Assembly (NCBI RefSeq): GCF_000167195.1
Contig: NZ_AADV02000017.1
Location: forward strand, 1 to 38,567
Length of the DNA: 38,567 bases
Direction of reading: 5' to 3'
From: Crocosphaera watsonii WH 8501
GTDB lineage: Bacteria; Cyanobacteriota; Cyanobacteriia; Cyanobacteriales; Microcystaceae
The position numbers and the translations under genes are program-made. The first letter of the stretch is position 1; each line of letters opens with the position of its first letter. Below are positions 17,388-25,235 of this stretch, piece by piece. The notes under the pieces were generated by a model. The model was not told where the DNA came from, did no database searches, and was given only the letters and a program-made list of their open reading frames with translations.

Positions 17388-18260
17388 TCAAAGTGAGGTT
17401 ACATCGATTTCTACTAACGCTTCACAACTTGCCCCAGGTTGCAGTTCAGTGAGGTTTTCAGCCGTGTTGAGAGCGTTACGGGGCGCACTCCAGGGTTCTA
17501 AACAGACAAAATCTTTGCCCTTGACAGTCCAGAAGACAATGGTAGAAAAATCTTCTGACCATTTGAGGTTAATTTTTAGGCTTCTAGATGAGTCGGTAAT
17601 GCTGGCAGAAGACCCATTTAAAGGCTTGAGTGCCACATCGATTTCATCCTCATTAAAATCGAAACTACCCTTATAGGAGACAACTTCTGTACTATCTTTA
17701 GCTTGATAAGTGGAGGCCGGAATATCTAAAGATAATTTTTCTTTATCTGGAACCAAGAAGTAAGGATGAAATCCAAAAGATAAAGGCATCACTTTATCAG
17801 ATTGGTTGATATATTCTTGGTGAATTTTTAAGGTTTTTCCCTCTAGTTCATAGACAAACTTTACCTGGAATTCAAAGGGATAAACCGCCAAAGTTTCATC
17901 ATTACTCTTTAAACTGATAGTGAGTTTAGAAGAAGACTCTGTAGATTGTTCAACCACTTCCCACGGTAAATTTCTAGCAAACCCATGTTGTTTTAAACTG
18001 TAGGATTTGCCATCATAAGCATAGACATCATCAGGCAAATTACCACAAATAGGAAAAAGGATGGGATTACCCCCTCTAACACTTAATTCAGGATGAGTAA
18101 ATCTTTCTTGATCTAGGTAGAAAAGCTCTTGTCCTTGAATAGACCAACGGGTAACAATTCCACCTCTTTCAGGAACAACTTCGAGACGAGAAGAAGCACT
18201 TTCATCCGAGAGAGTATAAGTAACATACTGATTTTGGTTGACAGAAATTGAAAAGCTCAT
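17388..18260 (-). CDS. Aldose 1-epimerase family protein
   Basis: A mutarotase-like enzyme of the galactose-mutarotase fold. The 290 residues show the family pattern: an N-terminal beta region (LEVVPERGGIVTRWSIQGQELFYLD), RGGNPILFPICGNLPD, the conserved His in KQHGFARNLPW (about 90-100), the second His in LSFGFHPYFLVPD (about 170), and a late acidic region CLEPWSAPRNALNTAE with the likely catalytic Glu. It resembles the group acting on glucose-6-phosphate-like sugars or free hexoses; the substrate is not certain. It lies 15 bases downstream of the phytol kinase gene on the same strand, so the two are probably co-transcribed. Confidence 0.85.
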   Translation of the reverse strand: MSFSISVNQNQYVTYTLSDESASSRLEVVPERGGIVTRWSIQGQELFYLDQERFTHPELSVRGGNPILFPICGNLPDDVYAYDGKSYSLKQHGFARNLPWEVVEQSTESSSKLTISLKSNDETLAVYPFEFQVKFVYELEGKTLKIHQEYINQSDKVMPLSFGFHPYFLVPDKEKLSLDIPASTYQAKDSTEVVSYKGSFDFNEDEIDVALKPLNGSSASITDSSRSLKINLKWSEDFSTIVFWTVKGKDFVCLEPWSAPRNALNTAENLTELQPGASCEALVEIDVTSL

Positions 18261-18275
18261 AGTTGTTCTTGATGA

Positions 18276-18980
18276 CTACAATAATTGATTAATCAAGTAA
18301 AAGGCCACAAAGGCACTACCAAGAGGAACCGTTAAATTATCAATTCCCAGTTTAGAAAAAGCCTCTAATGCCATGGCAACTATAGCAATCATCAAAGAAA
18401 CAATCACCACTGTCAAGATCGGTACACTTACCCACGAAAGTATAATACTGGTGACCAAAAAACTCACTCCCATCATGGTCAATGAACCTTCCCAACTTTT
18501 TTTGACCCCTAATACTTCGTAGCAATGTTTTCCAAACTTCTGCCCGATAATAGCGGCCATCCCATCTCCCCAGGCCATGATTAAAATACCGATCGCCAGA
18601 TATTGAGGTTCTCCTTTTGACCAAAACAACTGGGCTAAAACCCCGATACTCACTGCGTAGAAGAAGGTTCCTAAGCTTTTGCGTCCGACACTATTTATAC
18701 TGGGTAGAATGGGCAAAAAATAGGAAACTAGAGCTATAATACTGGCGATAAAGGAAGCACCAATTAATGTCCAAGATGGCAACTGTAACCACCAGGCGAT
18801 TAAAACAACGTTTCCTGACCCAATGTGGACAATTTTTCGGGTAAATTCCGAATTGGTTCCCCATAAACGGTTTAATCCCTCAGCTAAAGCGATAATTACC
18901 CCAAGGTAGAGGATAACTAAGCTGATGGGGTATCGTAAGGATAACAAGGCGTTAAGGAACGAAGGTGACTCGGATAGCAA
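18276..18980 (-). CDS. Phytol kinase / dolichol-kinase-like integral membrane protein
   Basis: A 234-residue polytopic membrane protein of the CTP-dependent prenyl-alcohol kinase family. In cyanobacteria the homologue (VTE5-like) phosphorylates phytol freed from chlorophyll, recycling it for tocopherol and chlorophyll synthesis. Visible are about six hydrophobic segments, FTRKIVHIGSGNVVLIAWW near the N terminus, and the cytidylyltransferase-like signature IMAWGDGMAAIIGQKFGKH followed by KKSWEGSLTMMG. The substrate call rests on the family and cyanobacterial setting. The start ATG is preceded by AT-rich sequence with no strong ribosome-binding site. Confidence 0.8.
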   Translation of the reverse strand: MLSESPSFLNALLSLRYPISLVILYLGVIIALAEGLNRLWGTNSEFTRKIVHIGSGNVVLIAWWLQLPSWTLIGASFIASIIALVSYFLPILPSINSVGRKSLGTFFYAVSIGVLAQLFWSKGEPQYLAIGILIMAWGDGMAAIIGQKFGKHCYEVLGVKKSWEGSLTMMGVSFLVTSIILSWVSVPILTVVIVSLMIAIVAMALEAFSKLGIDNLTVPLGSAFVAFYLINQLL

Positions 18981-19229
18981 AATAGGGTAGATTTAACAGT
19001 GAACTTAATACAATTTATCCTAAAATGAAAGACATATTCAATGTAGCAGAAAAAACTAAGAGTATATTTTTAGTGTCTGAGATTATAATTGTCTCATTGA
19101 TTCTGAATGAAATGGATAGGAAAGATATTTAGATTTCATGCTCTGAATAAACTTTCTTGTCTTAACTTCAAACTAGCTGTAATCGAGTCACATAATAGAT
19201 TTTAGCTAGTGAACGGAACTGGTAGGCCA

Positions 19230-19302
19230 TGGAGAATAGGAGACTCGAACCCCTGACCTCTGCGGTGCGATCGCAGCACTCTACCAACTGAGCTAATTCC
19301 CC
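19230..19302 (-). tRNA. tRNA-Ala (anticodon CGC)
   Basis: A 73-nt cloverleaf on the minus strand: acceptor GGGGAAT with ATTCTCC (one G-T pair) and discriminator A, D arm GCTC...GAGT, anticodon stem CTGCG/CGCAG with loop ATCGCAC (anticodon CGC), T arm CAGGG-TTCGAGT-CTCCT. The HIP1 octamer GCGATCGC spans the 3' bases of the anticodon stem and the anticodon. The 18981-19229 spacer upstream of it holds nothing recognised. Confidence 0.93.
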
Positions 19303-19335
19303 TTGTTTGCTTACTCCTTTTAATCATAACATTGA

Positions 19336-19647
19336 ATGCTATTGTTTATCATTATATTTAACTTAGTTATTACCTGTATCAATTTTTATCTAGTGTTAAA
19401 ACTCTGGATATTATATACTTCTTTAAAAAAGATAACCTCTGACTTAACCAATATTGAAGTACAAATAAATGAATTATTTTCTCAGGCTCCTGGTATAATT
19501 TTGAGGGGACAGCGGGGAACGGCTCAATTAAGACAATTATATCGAAGGTTTCTCCAACAATTAGCGATCGCTCAAAAACTCTTGAGAAATTTTAAGTTAT
19601 TATTAAAGGCGTGGTCTCGCTTAGATAAGATTTTTTTATCGGGTTAA
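19336..19647 (+). CDS. Small conserved-type membrane protein, unknown function
   Basis: 103 residues. One N-terminal hydrophobic segment (LLFIIIFNLVITCINFYLVLKLWILYT) is followed by a basic, helical cytoplasmic tail with LRGQRGTAQLRQLYRRFLQQLAIAQKLLRNFKLLLKAW. This single-span plus positively charged helix layout is seen in small cyanobacterial membrane proteins, but no named family was recognised. It is divergent from tRNA-Ala and convergent with tadA. The ATG at 19336 is the only sensible start. Confidence 0.65.
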   Translation: MLLFIIIFNLVITCINFYLVLKLWILYTSLKKITSDLTNIEVQINELFSQAPGIILRGQRGTAQLRQLYRRFLQQLAIAQKLLRNFKLLLKAWSRLDKIFLSG

Positions 19648-19668
19648 AATAATAAGTTTTATTAGTTA

Positions 19669-20166
19669 TTATTGTTCTTTTATATTCATGTTTCTTTTCT
19701 GTTTAAACCAGTCTTGTAATTGTTGACGACATTCTGCTTCTAGGATACCAGATAACACCGATAAACGGTGATTAGAGGCAGCACTATCGGGTAAATTAAG
19801 GACAGAACGAATGGTTCCAGACTTAGGATCATCTACACCATATACCAACAATCCTAAACGAGAATGAATGATAGCACCAGCACACATAATACAAGGTTCT
19901 AAAGTAACATATAAGGTACATTTATTTAAGTACCAAGAATGTAATTTCTGAGTTGCTTGACGAATAGCTATTATTTCAGCATGAGCAGTGGGATCGTGAT
20001 TTTGTTCTTTACAATTTAACCCTTGAGCAATCAATTTTCCCTGACTATCAATGATGACTGCACCCACGGGAACATCCCCTGCTTTTGCTGCTTCTTGACC
20101 TAAGTTTAATGCTTGTTTCATCCAATAACAATGGGTTTCGTAATTCTCCAGAAAATAATCTTTCAT
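19669..20166 (-). CDS. tadA: tRNA-specific adenosine deaminase
   Basis: Converts adenosine-34 to inosine in the wobble position of tRNA-Arg(ACG). The 165 residues carry the zinc deaminase motifs HAE (62-64) in DPTAHAEIIAIRQ and PCIMC (91-95) in TLEPCIMCAGAIIHSR, with the NCKEQNHD segment typical of TadA. Length is normal for the family. It lies 16 bases downstream of purK on the same strand, so the two probably share a transcript. Confidence 0.93.
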   Translation of the reverse strand: MKDYFLENYETHCYWMKQALNLGQEAAKAGDVPVGAVIIDSQGKLIAQGLNCKEQNHDPTAHAEIIAIRQATQKLHSWYLNKCTLYVTLEPCIMCAGAIIHSRLGLLVYGVDDPKSGTIRSVLNLPDSAASNHRLSVLSGILEAECRQQLQDWFKQKRNMNIKEQ

Positions 20167-20182
20167 GTTTTTTCTTGTAACT

Positions 20183-21301
20183 TCAATTATACCAAATTGA
20201 TTCTATTTTTTTAGCAATGTTTTCAGGGTTGATATTATCATCTTTAATTAATACAGTAACATGACCTAATTTTCGACCAGGGCGACATTCTGTTTTACCG
20301 TACCAATGAATATGGGTATCAGGAAATTGAGCAATTTTATCTCTTTTTTCTAGATAATCATCATGGATATTTTCATATCCTAGTAAGTTCACCATAACGG
20401 CTCCTAAAGCATTTAATTTTGTTGTTCCTAATGGTTTACCTATCACTGCTCTTAACTGCATTTCAAACTGAGAAATATCACAGGCATCTAGGGTATAATG
20501 ACCAGAGTTATGGGTTCTGGGAGCAATTTCATTGACTAACAATGTTCCTTCTGATGTCAAAAATAATTCAATACCGAAAATCCCCACTACTTCTAATTTC
20601 GTTAATAGATGCTCAGCCATTTTTTTTGCTTCTAATTCTACAGTTTCAGAAACATTAGCCGGAGCAATAACCCAATGACAAACTTGGTCTTTTTGATAGG
20701 TTTCTACCAGAGGATAAGTAACAATTTCTCCTGTTGTACTACGGGCAGCCATAATCGCTAACTCTCGGTCAAACTCTATATATTCCTCTACCATTAAAGA
20801 ATTAGTTTCAGATGATGATAAAGATTCTAATTCTTTTTCGTTATCAATAATAAAAGTTCCTTGACCATCGTAACCATGACGACGGGCTTTAATAACTAAA
20901 GGAAAGTTAAAATCATTCAATGATAATTTTTCTAGGGTCGTAAATTTTGGGACAGGAAGATCAATACTTTGTAAATAACTTCTTTGTTCATATTTGTCTA
21001 ATAAAGGGGATAAAGCTGATAATTTGGGACGAAAAATGACCCCACTTGCTTCTAATTTTTTGAGAGCATCTAAGTTAATAAATTCGTTTTCAAAAGTAAT
21101 AATATCGCATTTTTTGGCTAATTTTTTCGTTGCATCAGCATCATCAATAGCTGCAAAAATGGACTCATCTGCGATCGCCACTGCTGGATCATCGGAGTGA
21201 GGGGTTTGTACTAATAAGTTCACCCCTAATTTTTCGGTGGCCATAGCCATCATCCAGGCCAGTTGACCCCCACCAATAACACCAACACGCTTATTACTCA
21301 T
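20183..21301 (-). CDS. purK: 5-(carboxyamino)imidazole ribonucleotide synthase
   Basis: An ATP-grasp enzyme of purine synthesis that joins bicarbonate to AIR to give N5-CAIR, the substrate of PurE. The 372 residues have the usual length and order: N-terminal VGVIGGGQLAWMMAMA, the ATP-grasp lid PLVIKARRHGYDGQGTFII, VEEYIEFDRELAIMAAR, LFLTSEGTLLVNEIAPRTHNSGHYT with metal ligands, and the C-terminal HWYGKTECRPGRKLGHVT. The start ATG at 21301 follows GAACAAACA without a strong ribosome-binding site. It is the first gene of a likely purK-tadA pair. Confidence 0.95.
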   Translation of the reverse strand: MSNKRVGVIGGGQLAWMMAMATEKLGVNLLVQTPHSDDPAVAIADESIFAAIDDADATKKLAKKCDIITFENEFINLDALKKLEASGVIFRPKLSALSPLLDKYEQRSYLQSIDLPVPKFTTLEKLSLNDFNFPLVIKARRHGYDGQGTFIIDNEKELESLSSSETNSLMVEEYIEFDRELAIMAARSTTGEIVTYPLVETYQKDQVCHWVIAPANVSETVELEAKKMAEHLLTKLEVVGIFGIELFLTSEGTLLVNEIAPRTHNSGHYTLDACDISQFEMQLRAVIGKPLGTTKLNALGAVMVNLLGYENIHDDYLEKRDKIAQFPDTHIHWYGKTECRPGRKLGHVTVLIKDDNINPENIAKKIESIWYN

Positions 21302-21330
21302 TGTTTGTTCTAGTTAATATACTGTTTGTA

Positions 21331-21349
21331 GGTGGGCTTTTTACCCACC
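21331..21349. terminator. GGTGGG/CCCACC hairpin
   Basis: GGTGGG (21331-21336) pairs with CCCACC (21344-21349) around CTTTTTA. It lies between the pentapeptide gene and purK, and may be a terminator or a small dispersed repeat. Confidence 0.4.
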
Positions 21350-21354
21350 CTATT

Positions 21355-21377
21355 TAAAACCCGTCGTTAACCACGGG
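21355..21377 (-). terminator. Intrinsic terminator of the pentapeptide gene
   Basis: On the minus strand CCCGT...ACGGG (21377-21373 with 21364-21360) is followed by TTTTAAATA, starting four bases past the stop codon. Confidence 0.55.
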
Positions 21378-21380
21378 ATC

Positions 21381-21893
21381 TTATTGACATCCTAAGGACT
21401 CACGGGTACTGATGCCAGTTTTTGAGTTAACGCCATCAGCGCGCTTACAGAGTTCAGCCACTTGCTGAAGGTCTAAGACAGCTAAACTAAAGTCAGCCCC
21501 TGTAATGTTAGCATTCTTGAACGTAGTGCGCATCATAATGGCTTCGGTCAACACAGCATTGGTTAAATCTGCCCCTTCAAAGCTGGTAAGATAGGCTAAA
21601 CCATTGGTTAAGTCAGCCTGATGTAGATCGGTGCCTATTAAAGCAGATCCGTTGAAGACAGCCCCTCTGAGATCCGCATCACTAAAGTTAGAGTCTGTGA
21701 GGTCCGCATTGGTAAACTGGGCGTAGGTTAGGCTTTTTCCTGAAAAGTCTTCCCCAATCAATTGAACATCTTCGTAGGATGCACTAGCACCGGTTACGGA
21801 GGAAGAACTAGCAGCGTTGGCTATAGGTGTCATTAACCATAGCAAGGAAAAGACAACAAGAGTCAGTCTTAATAAGTATTTCATCAAAATCAT
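21381..21893 (-). CDS. Thylakoid-lumen type pentapeptide-repeat protein
   Basis: An exported protein folding as a right-handed quadrilateral beta-helix. It starts with a signal peptide ([23 protein letters not shown], cleavage near ANA-AS). After a short linker come pentapeptide repeats of the A(D/N)LxX type: [20 protein letters not shown], then further repeats up to [15 protein letters not shown]. The C terminus, [22 protein letters not shown], has two cysteines that could form a disulfide, as in plant and cyanobacterial lumenal pentapeptide proteins. Two in-frame ATGs (21893 and 21884) are possible starts; neither has a clear ribosome-binding site. The role is not established. Confidence 0.8.
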   Translation of the reverse strand: MILMKYLLRLTLVVFSLLWLMTPIANAASSSSVTGASASYEDVQLIGEDFSGKSLTYAQFTNADLTDSNFSDADLRGAVFNGSALIGTDLHQADLTNGLAYLTSFEGADLTNAVLTEAIMMRTTFKNANITGADFSLAVLDLQQVAELCKRADGVNSKTGISTRESLGCQ

Positions 21894-22076
21894 CTGTATA
21901 AATCACCATTTTTGATTTTATCGTAATTGTTGATGTTTAAGACGAGAAAATCTAGTAATGCTTTCTCAATGGATAAATATTGTTAGCGTGAATTTAAGTG
22001 ATTCTTTCTCAAAATGTGCCATCAGTCATCTATATTTCTTAGGTAGGTTGAGTTAATAGATTTATCAAAACTGGGT

Positions 22077-22129
22077 AAAACCCTACAAAATATTATAATT
22101 ACCGTAGGGGCATAATATTATTATGCCCT
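22077..22129. repeat. Small palindromic repeat, family R1, copy 1
   Basis: ACCCTACAAAATATTATAA...CCGTAGGG followed by GGCATAATATTATTATGCCC, i.e. two nested inverted repeats of about 55 bp. Four copies occur in the window (also 22717, 24340, 25236), all flanking the Rpn-type genes. Confidence 0.75.
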
Positions 22130-22156
22130 AAAACTGTTAAATTATTCTTGTTGCTG

Positions 22157-22759
22157 ATGTATGATAATGTTTGTAAATTCTTAGCGGAAAGATTTAGTAG
22201 TGATTTTGCTAACTGGTTATTAAATGAACCTATTGCTCTCACAGAATTAAAACCCACAGAACTATCTTTGAATCCTATTAGAGCAGATTCTTTAATCTTT
22301 TTGCAATCAGAAGAAGTTGTTTTACATATTGAGTTTCAAACTTCACCTGATGAAGATATACCCTTTAGGATGACTGACTATCGTTTACGGGTTTATCGTC
22401 GCTATCCCAATAAGGAAATGTATCAAGTGGTGATCTATTTGAAACCTAGTAATTCAGAATTAGTGCATCAAAATACATTTGAATTAACTAATTTACGTCA
22501 TCAATTTAATGTTATTCGATTGTGGGAAGAAAACACAGATATTTTTCTGAATAACTCAGGTTTATTACCGTTTGCTGTACTGACTCGTACAGATAACCCT
22601 AGAGAAACCTTAACCCAAATTGCTGATCTTATTGATAGTATGCCCAATAAACAACAGCAAAGTGATATTAGTGCATCCACCGCTATTCTATCTGGGTTAA
22701 AATTAGATCAAGACAGTGTTAAACCCCTACAAAATATTATAATTATCGTAGGGGCATAA
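22157..22759 (+). pseudogene. Rpn-family nuclease (PD-(D/E)XK), C-terminally truncated copy
   Basis: Paralogue of the gene at 24424 and more than 90 percent identical over the shared part. The nuclease core is present (RADSLIFL with Asp about 44 and LHIEFQTSPDED with E-x-Q about 59-61), then DYRLRVYRRYPNKEMYQVVIYL. After SASTAILSGLKLDQDSV the frame runs into repeat copy 2 and ends with LQNIIIIVGA, so about 70 C-terminal residues found in the other copy (including the EGEVKGEKQA region) are missing. An upstream TTG (22148) is possible, but ATG 22157 is preferred. Rpn proteins are DNA endonucleases linked to recombination and to phage defence. This copy is probably not functional. Confidence 0.7.
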
Positions 22760-22774
22760 TAATATTATGCCCTT
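22717..22774. repeat. Small palindromic repeat, family R1, copy 2
   Basis: GTTAAACCCCTACAAAATA...CGTAGGGG plus GGCATAATAATATTATGCCC. It replaces the 3' end of the first Rpn-type gene, supplying its last codons and stop. Confidence 0.8.
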
Positions 22775-22823
22775 AAAAATTTATGTTACACTAAAAGTTA
22801 GTTTCAAAATTCAGCTAAACAAG

Positions 22824-23003
22824 ATGAAATTCAATGTAATTCTTGAACAAGATGAAGATAATATGTGGATTGTTGAATGTCCAAGTATTCCTGGTTGTAT
22901 TAGTCAAGGTGAAACAAAAGAATAAGCATTAAATAATATTAAAGATGCTATTATTGGTTGTTTAGAAGTTCGGACAGAATTAGGATATCTTTTAACATTT
23001 TGA
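22824..23003 (+). pseudogene. HicB-like antitoxin with in-frame stop
   Basis: The frame starts at ATG 22824 as MKFNVILEQDEDNMWIVECP and continues SIPGCISQGETKE, then TAA at 22923-22925, then in the same frame ALNNIKDAIIGCLEVRTELGY to a TGA at 23001. Comparison with the intact HicB-like gene at 31773-31946 (PSLPGCISEGDNIEDALNNIKEAI) shows the stop replaces a Glu or Asp codon. HicB proteins are partial-RNase-H-fold antitoxins that neutralise HicA mRNA interferases. No HicA gene is visible next to it. Confidence 0.7.
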
Positions 23004-23005
23004 TT

Positions 23006-23173
23006 ATGAAGACTTTAATCACATTAAAAATAGAAAATTTTGAAGAAAAAGGAAAAGAATATTTTGTCGCAACTAGGGATCAAATACAAGGTTTAGTTGC
23101 TGAAGGTAACACCATTGAAGAAGTGATCGAAACTGCTTCAGATTTAGCTAAAATGTTAGTTGAACTAAAATAA
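23006..23173 (+). CDS. Small HicB-like / DUF1902-type protein
   Basis: 55 residues from ATG 23006: MKTLITLKIENFEEKGKEYF, then VATRDQIQGLVAEGNTIEEVIETASDLAKMLVEL. The pattern beta-strands, Gly-Leu, EGNTIEE, helix is that of the small HicB-like antitoxin fold. A longer frame opening at 22958 runs through the preceding pseudogene and is not believed. It starts two bases after that pseudogene ends. No adjacent toxin was found; the next gene is a DUF433 antitoxin 50 bases on. Confidence 0.65.
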   Translation: MKTLITLKIENFEEKGKEYFVATRDQIQGLVAEGNTIEEVIETASDLAKMLVELK

Positions 23174-23223
23174 GAGAAAAATTAAGCTATACTCAAGATA
23201 TAGATTTTTGGTATTTTGTAATC

Positions 23224-23649
23224 ATGACACAATATTCTCTTAAATTACCGCCTAAATTACAACAAGAAGCAGAAAAATATGCCACTGATCAAGGTATCAC
23301 ATTAGATAATCTAATTATTTGGGCGATCGCTGAAAAAATTGGCAGTTTAAAACAAAGTTTAGATAATAATAATTTTCCAGATATTGTCTATTCTCGTAAT
23401 CAAGAAGGTGAAATGATTCCTAAATTACGAGGAACAAATATACAAGTTAAAACATTAGTAGTTGCGGTGAAAAATTGGCAATTAACCCCTCAACAAGTTG
23501 CTGATGAATATGGAATAAGCGAAGAAAAAGTTAATAATGTTATGGCATTTTATGAACAACATCGTCAAGAAATTGATACAGCGCACCGCGAAGCGGATCT
23601 CTTCGAGATCGCCACTGATAAAGTTCTTGAATCTATTTATAATGAGTAA
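23224..23649 (+). CDS. DUF433-domain antitoxin-like protein
   Basis: A 141-residue protein. The N terminus (YSLKLPPKLQQEAEKYATDQ) looks like a ribbon-helix-helix DNA-binding segment; the middle (IPKLRGTNIQVKTLVVAVKNWQLTPQQVADEYGISEEKV) is a DUF433 helical domain, usually paired with a DUF5615 PIN-like toxin. The expected toxin starts inside this gene's last codons (ATG 23642) but is cut short. Residues near 120-130 (AHREADLFEIA) are encoded by a GC-rich repeat inserted in frame, so the C-terminal helix has been altered. Confidence 0.75.
   Translation: MTQYSLKLPPKLQQEAEKYATDQGITLDNLIIWAIAEKIGSLKQSLDNNNFPDIVYSRNQEGEMIPKLRGTNIQVKTLVVAVKNWQLTPQQVADEYGISEEKVNNVMAFYEQHRQEIDTAHREADLFEIATDKVLESIYNE
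23581..23612. repeat. GC-rich small repeat inserted in frame in the DUF433 gene
   Basis: GCGCACCGCGAAGCG followed by GATCTC-TTC-GAGATC, far richer in GC than its surroundings. It has the look of small dispersed palindromic repeats, with a loosely similar sequence at 33408-33432. It adds about ten codons without breaking the frame. Confidence 0.5.
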
Positions 23650-23725
23650 GTTAAAATTACATTTGGATGCTGATACTTCTATTAAAGCGTTACACACGAT
23701 AAAAATTTGTGTTATCATGGAATGA
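23642..23725 (+). pseudogene. DUF5615 PIN-like toxin, only the N terminus left
   Basis: ATG 23642 overlaps the DUF433 stop by eight bases, the usual arrangement of these antitoxin-toxin pairs. The product starts MSKLKLHLDADTSIKALHT, matching the first strand and first catalytic-Asp region of DUF5615 proteins, and then diverges (IKICVIME) into a stop at 23723. Nearly all of the toxin (normally over 100 residues) is gone, so the RNase-like active site cannot form. Confidence 0.6.
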
Positions 23726-23764
23726 CATACAGTTTTTTAAGATAATTCATTGAGGTATCTAAAA

Positions 23765-23998
23765 ATGAATACAGAAACTTATGATGATATATTCAGTGCA
23801 GCATTATCTTTATCTCCTAGTTCAAAAGTAATGTTGGCTGAACATTTATTAAAGAGTTTAGACGATGATAAGCAAGAAGAAATTGAAAAAATTTGGTCAG
23901 AAGAAGCAGAAAAAAGAGTTGAACAAATAGAACAAGGAGAAATCAAAACTATTAGTAAAGATGAAGTATTTCAGCAACTTAATTTAAAGCGAAAATAA
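23765..23998 (+). CDS. Addiction-module antidote protein (CHP02574-like)
   Basis: 77 residues from ATG 23765, which has GAGG ten bases upstream; an upstream TTG at 23750 is in frame but less likely. The sequence YDDIFSAALSLSPSSKVMLAEHLLKSLDDDKQEEIEKIWSEEAEKRVEQIEQGEIKTISKDEVFQQL matches the small antitoxins annotated as putative addiction-module components, including the IWSEEAEKRVEQIEQGE signature. These pair with ParE/RelE toxins, and indeed its stop overlaps the ATG of a ParE-like frame by one base. Confidence 0.85.
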   Translation: MNTETYDDIFSAALSLSPSSKVMLAEHLLKSLDDDKQEEIEKIWSEEAEKRVEQIEQGEIKTISKDEVFQQLNLKRK

Positions 23999-24288
23999 TG
24001 AATTTTGAATTTCACCCACAAGCGCAACAAGAATTAGAAGATGCTGTCAATTATTATGATGGTATTAGTGAAGCATTAGGGGATCAGTTTATCTTAGAAA
24101 TACAAAAAACTTGAGAACGTATTGAAAATTTTCCAGAAGCTTGGCCACAACTATCAAAAAATACTCATAAATGTCGAGTCTTGACTTTTCCCTATGGTGT
24201 TATATATCAATTAAAAGAAACAGAGATTTTTATTATTGCTATTATGCACCTTCAACGTCAACCTAATTATTGGGTTGATAGAAAATAG
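23998..24288 (+). pseudogene. ParE/RelE-type toxin with in-frame TGA
   Basis: The frame begins at ATG 23998 as MNFEFHPQAQQELEDAVNYY, continues to EIQKT, hits TGA at 24112-24114 (codon 39), and continues in the same frame ERIENFPEAWPQLS...CRVLTFPYGVIYQLKETEIFIIAIMHLQRQPNYWVDRK to TAG at 24286. The full 96 residues would be a normal ParE-like toxin, with the late Arg and the HLQRQPNYW end expected in this group. A single TTA/TGA change could explain the stop. The antitoxin just upstream is intact. Confidence 0.8.
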
Positions 24289-24339
24289 CTGATTACTGCA
24301 TTTCTACTTAACTACTTATCGAAATTGGGTAAAACACAG

Positions 24340-24395
24340 TGTTAAACTTCTACAAAACATTATAATTACCATCAGATTATAATATTATTATACTC
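24340..24395. repeat. Small palindromic repeat, family R1, copy 3 (degenerate)
   Basis: GTTAAACTTCTACAAAACA...TACCATCAGATTATAATATTATTATA; the arms no longer pair well. It sits before the second Rpn-type gene at the same relative place as copy 1 before the first. Confidence 0.6.
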
Positions 24396-24423
24396 TAATA
24401 TTGTTAAATTATTCTTGTTGCTG

Positions 24424-25206
24424 ATGTATGATAACGTTTGTAAATTCTTAGCAGAAAGATTTAGCCGTGACTTTGCTAACTGGTTATTAAATGAACCCAT
24501 TGAACTCACAGAATTAAAACCCACAGAACTATCTTTAAATCCTATTAGAGCAGATTCTTTAATCTTTTTGCAATCAGATGATATTGTCTTACATATTGAG
24601 TTTCAAACCTCACCCGATGAAGACATACCTTTTAGAATGGCTGACTATCGTTTACGGGTTTATCGTCGCTATCCTAACAAGGAAATGTATCAAGTGGTGA
24701 TCTATTTGAAACCTAGTAATTCAGAATTAGTGTATCAAAATACCTTTGAATTGACGAATTTACGCCATCAATTTAATGTTATTCGTCTTTGGGAACAAGC
24801 AACAGATAGTTTTCTGAATAACTCAGGTTTATTACCTTTCGCTGTACTAACTCGTACAGATAACCCTAGAGAAACCTTAACCCAAGTTGCTGCTATTATT
24901 GATAGTATGCCCAATAAACAACAGCAAAGTGATATCAGTGCATCCACAGCCATTTTATCTGGGTTAAAATTAGATCAAGACAGTATTAAACGAATTCTTA
25001 GGAGCGATATTATGAAGGAATCAGTTATGTATCAAGAAATTTTCCATGAAGGTGAAGTTAAAGGCGAAAAACAAGCTATCCAAAATATTGCTTTAAATAT
25101 GCTTAGAAACAGCATGAATATGGAGGATATTGTTAAACTAACGGGATTAAATTTACAAGAAATTGAGCAACTTAATTCATCTTTGAATACAGAGGAATCA
25201 AACTAA
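24424..25206 (+). CDS. Rpn-family recombination-promoting nuclease (PD-(D/E)XK)
   Basis: A 260-residue full-length copy. The nuclease core is PIRADSLIFL (Asp about 44) and IVLHIEFQTSPDEDIPFRM (Glu 59, Gln 61), followed by DYRLRVYRRYPNKEMYQVVIYLKPS. The C-terminal part (KESVMYQEIFHEGEVKGEKQAIQNIALNMLRNSMNMEDIVKLTGLNLQEIEQL) is the helical tail common in these proteins. Such genes are often annotated as transposases but the established activity of Rpn members is DNA cleavage that promotes RecA-independent recombination. Duplicated with its upstream flank (compare 22077-22716). ATG 24424 is preferred to TTG 24415. Confidence 0.75.
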   Translation: MYDNVCKFLAERFSRDFANWLLNEPIELTELKPTELSLNPIRADSLIFLQSDDIVLHIEFQTSPDEDIPFRMADYRLRVYRRYPNKEMYQVVIYLKPSNSELVYQNTFELTNLRHQFNVIRLWEQATDSFLNNSGLLPFAVLTRTDNPRETLTQVAAIIDSMPNKQQQSDISASTAILSGLKLDQDSIKRILRSDIMKESVMYQEIFHEGEVKGEKQAIQNIALNMLRNSMNMEDIVKLTGLNLQEIEQLNSSLNTEESN

Positions 25207-25235
25207 AGAGTGATCTTAATATATTGAATTTAACA

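Noticed and set aside
22958-23005. Upstream start for the HicB-like gene at 23006
   Set aside because: The extra 16 codons overlap the preceding HicB frame in another phase and look unlike the family.
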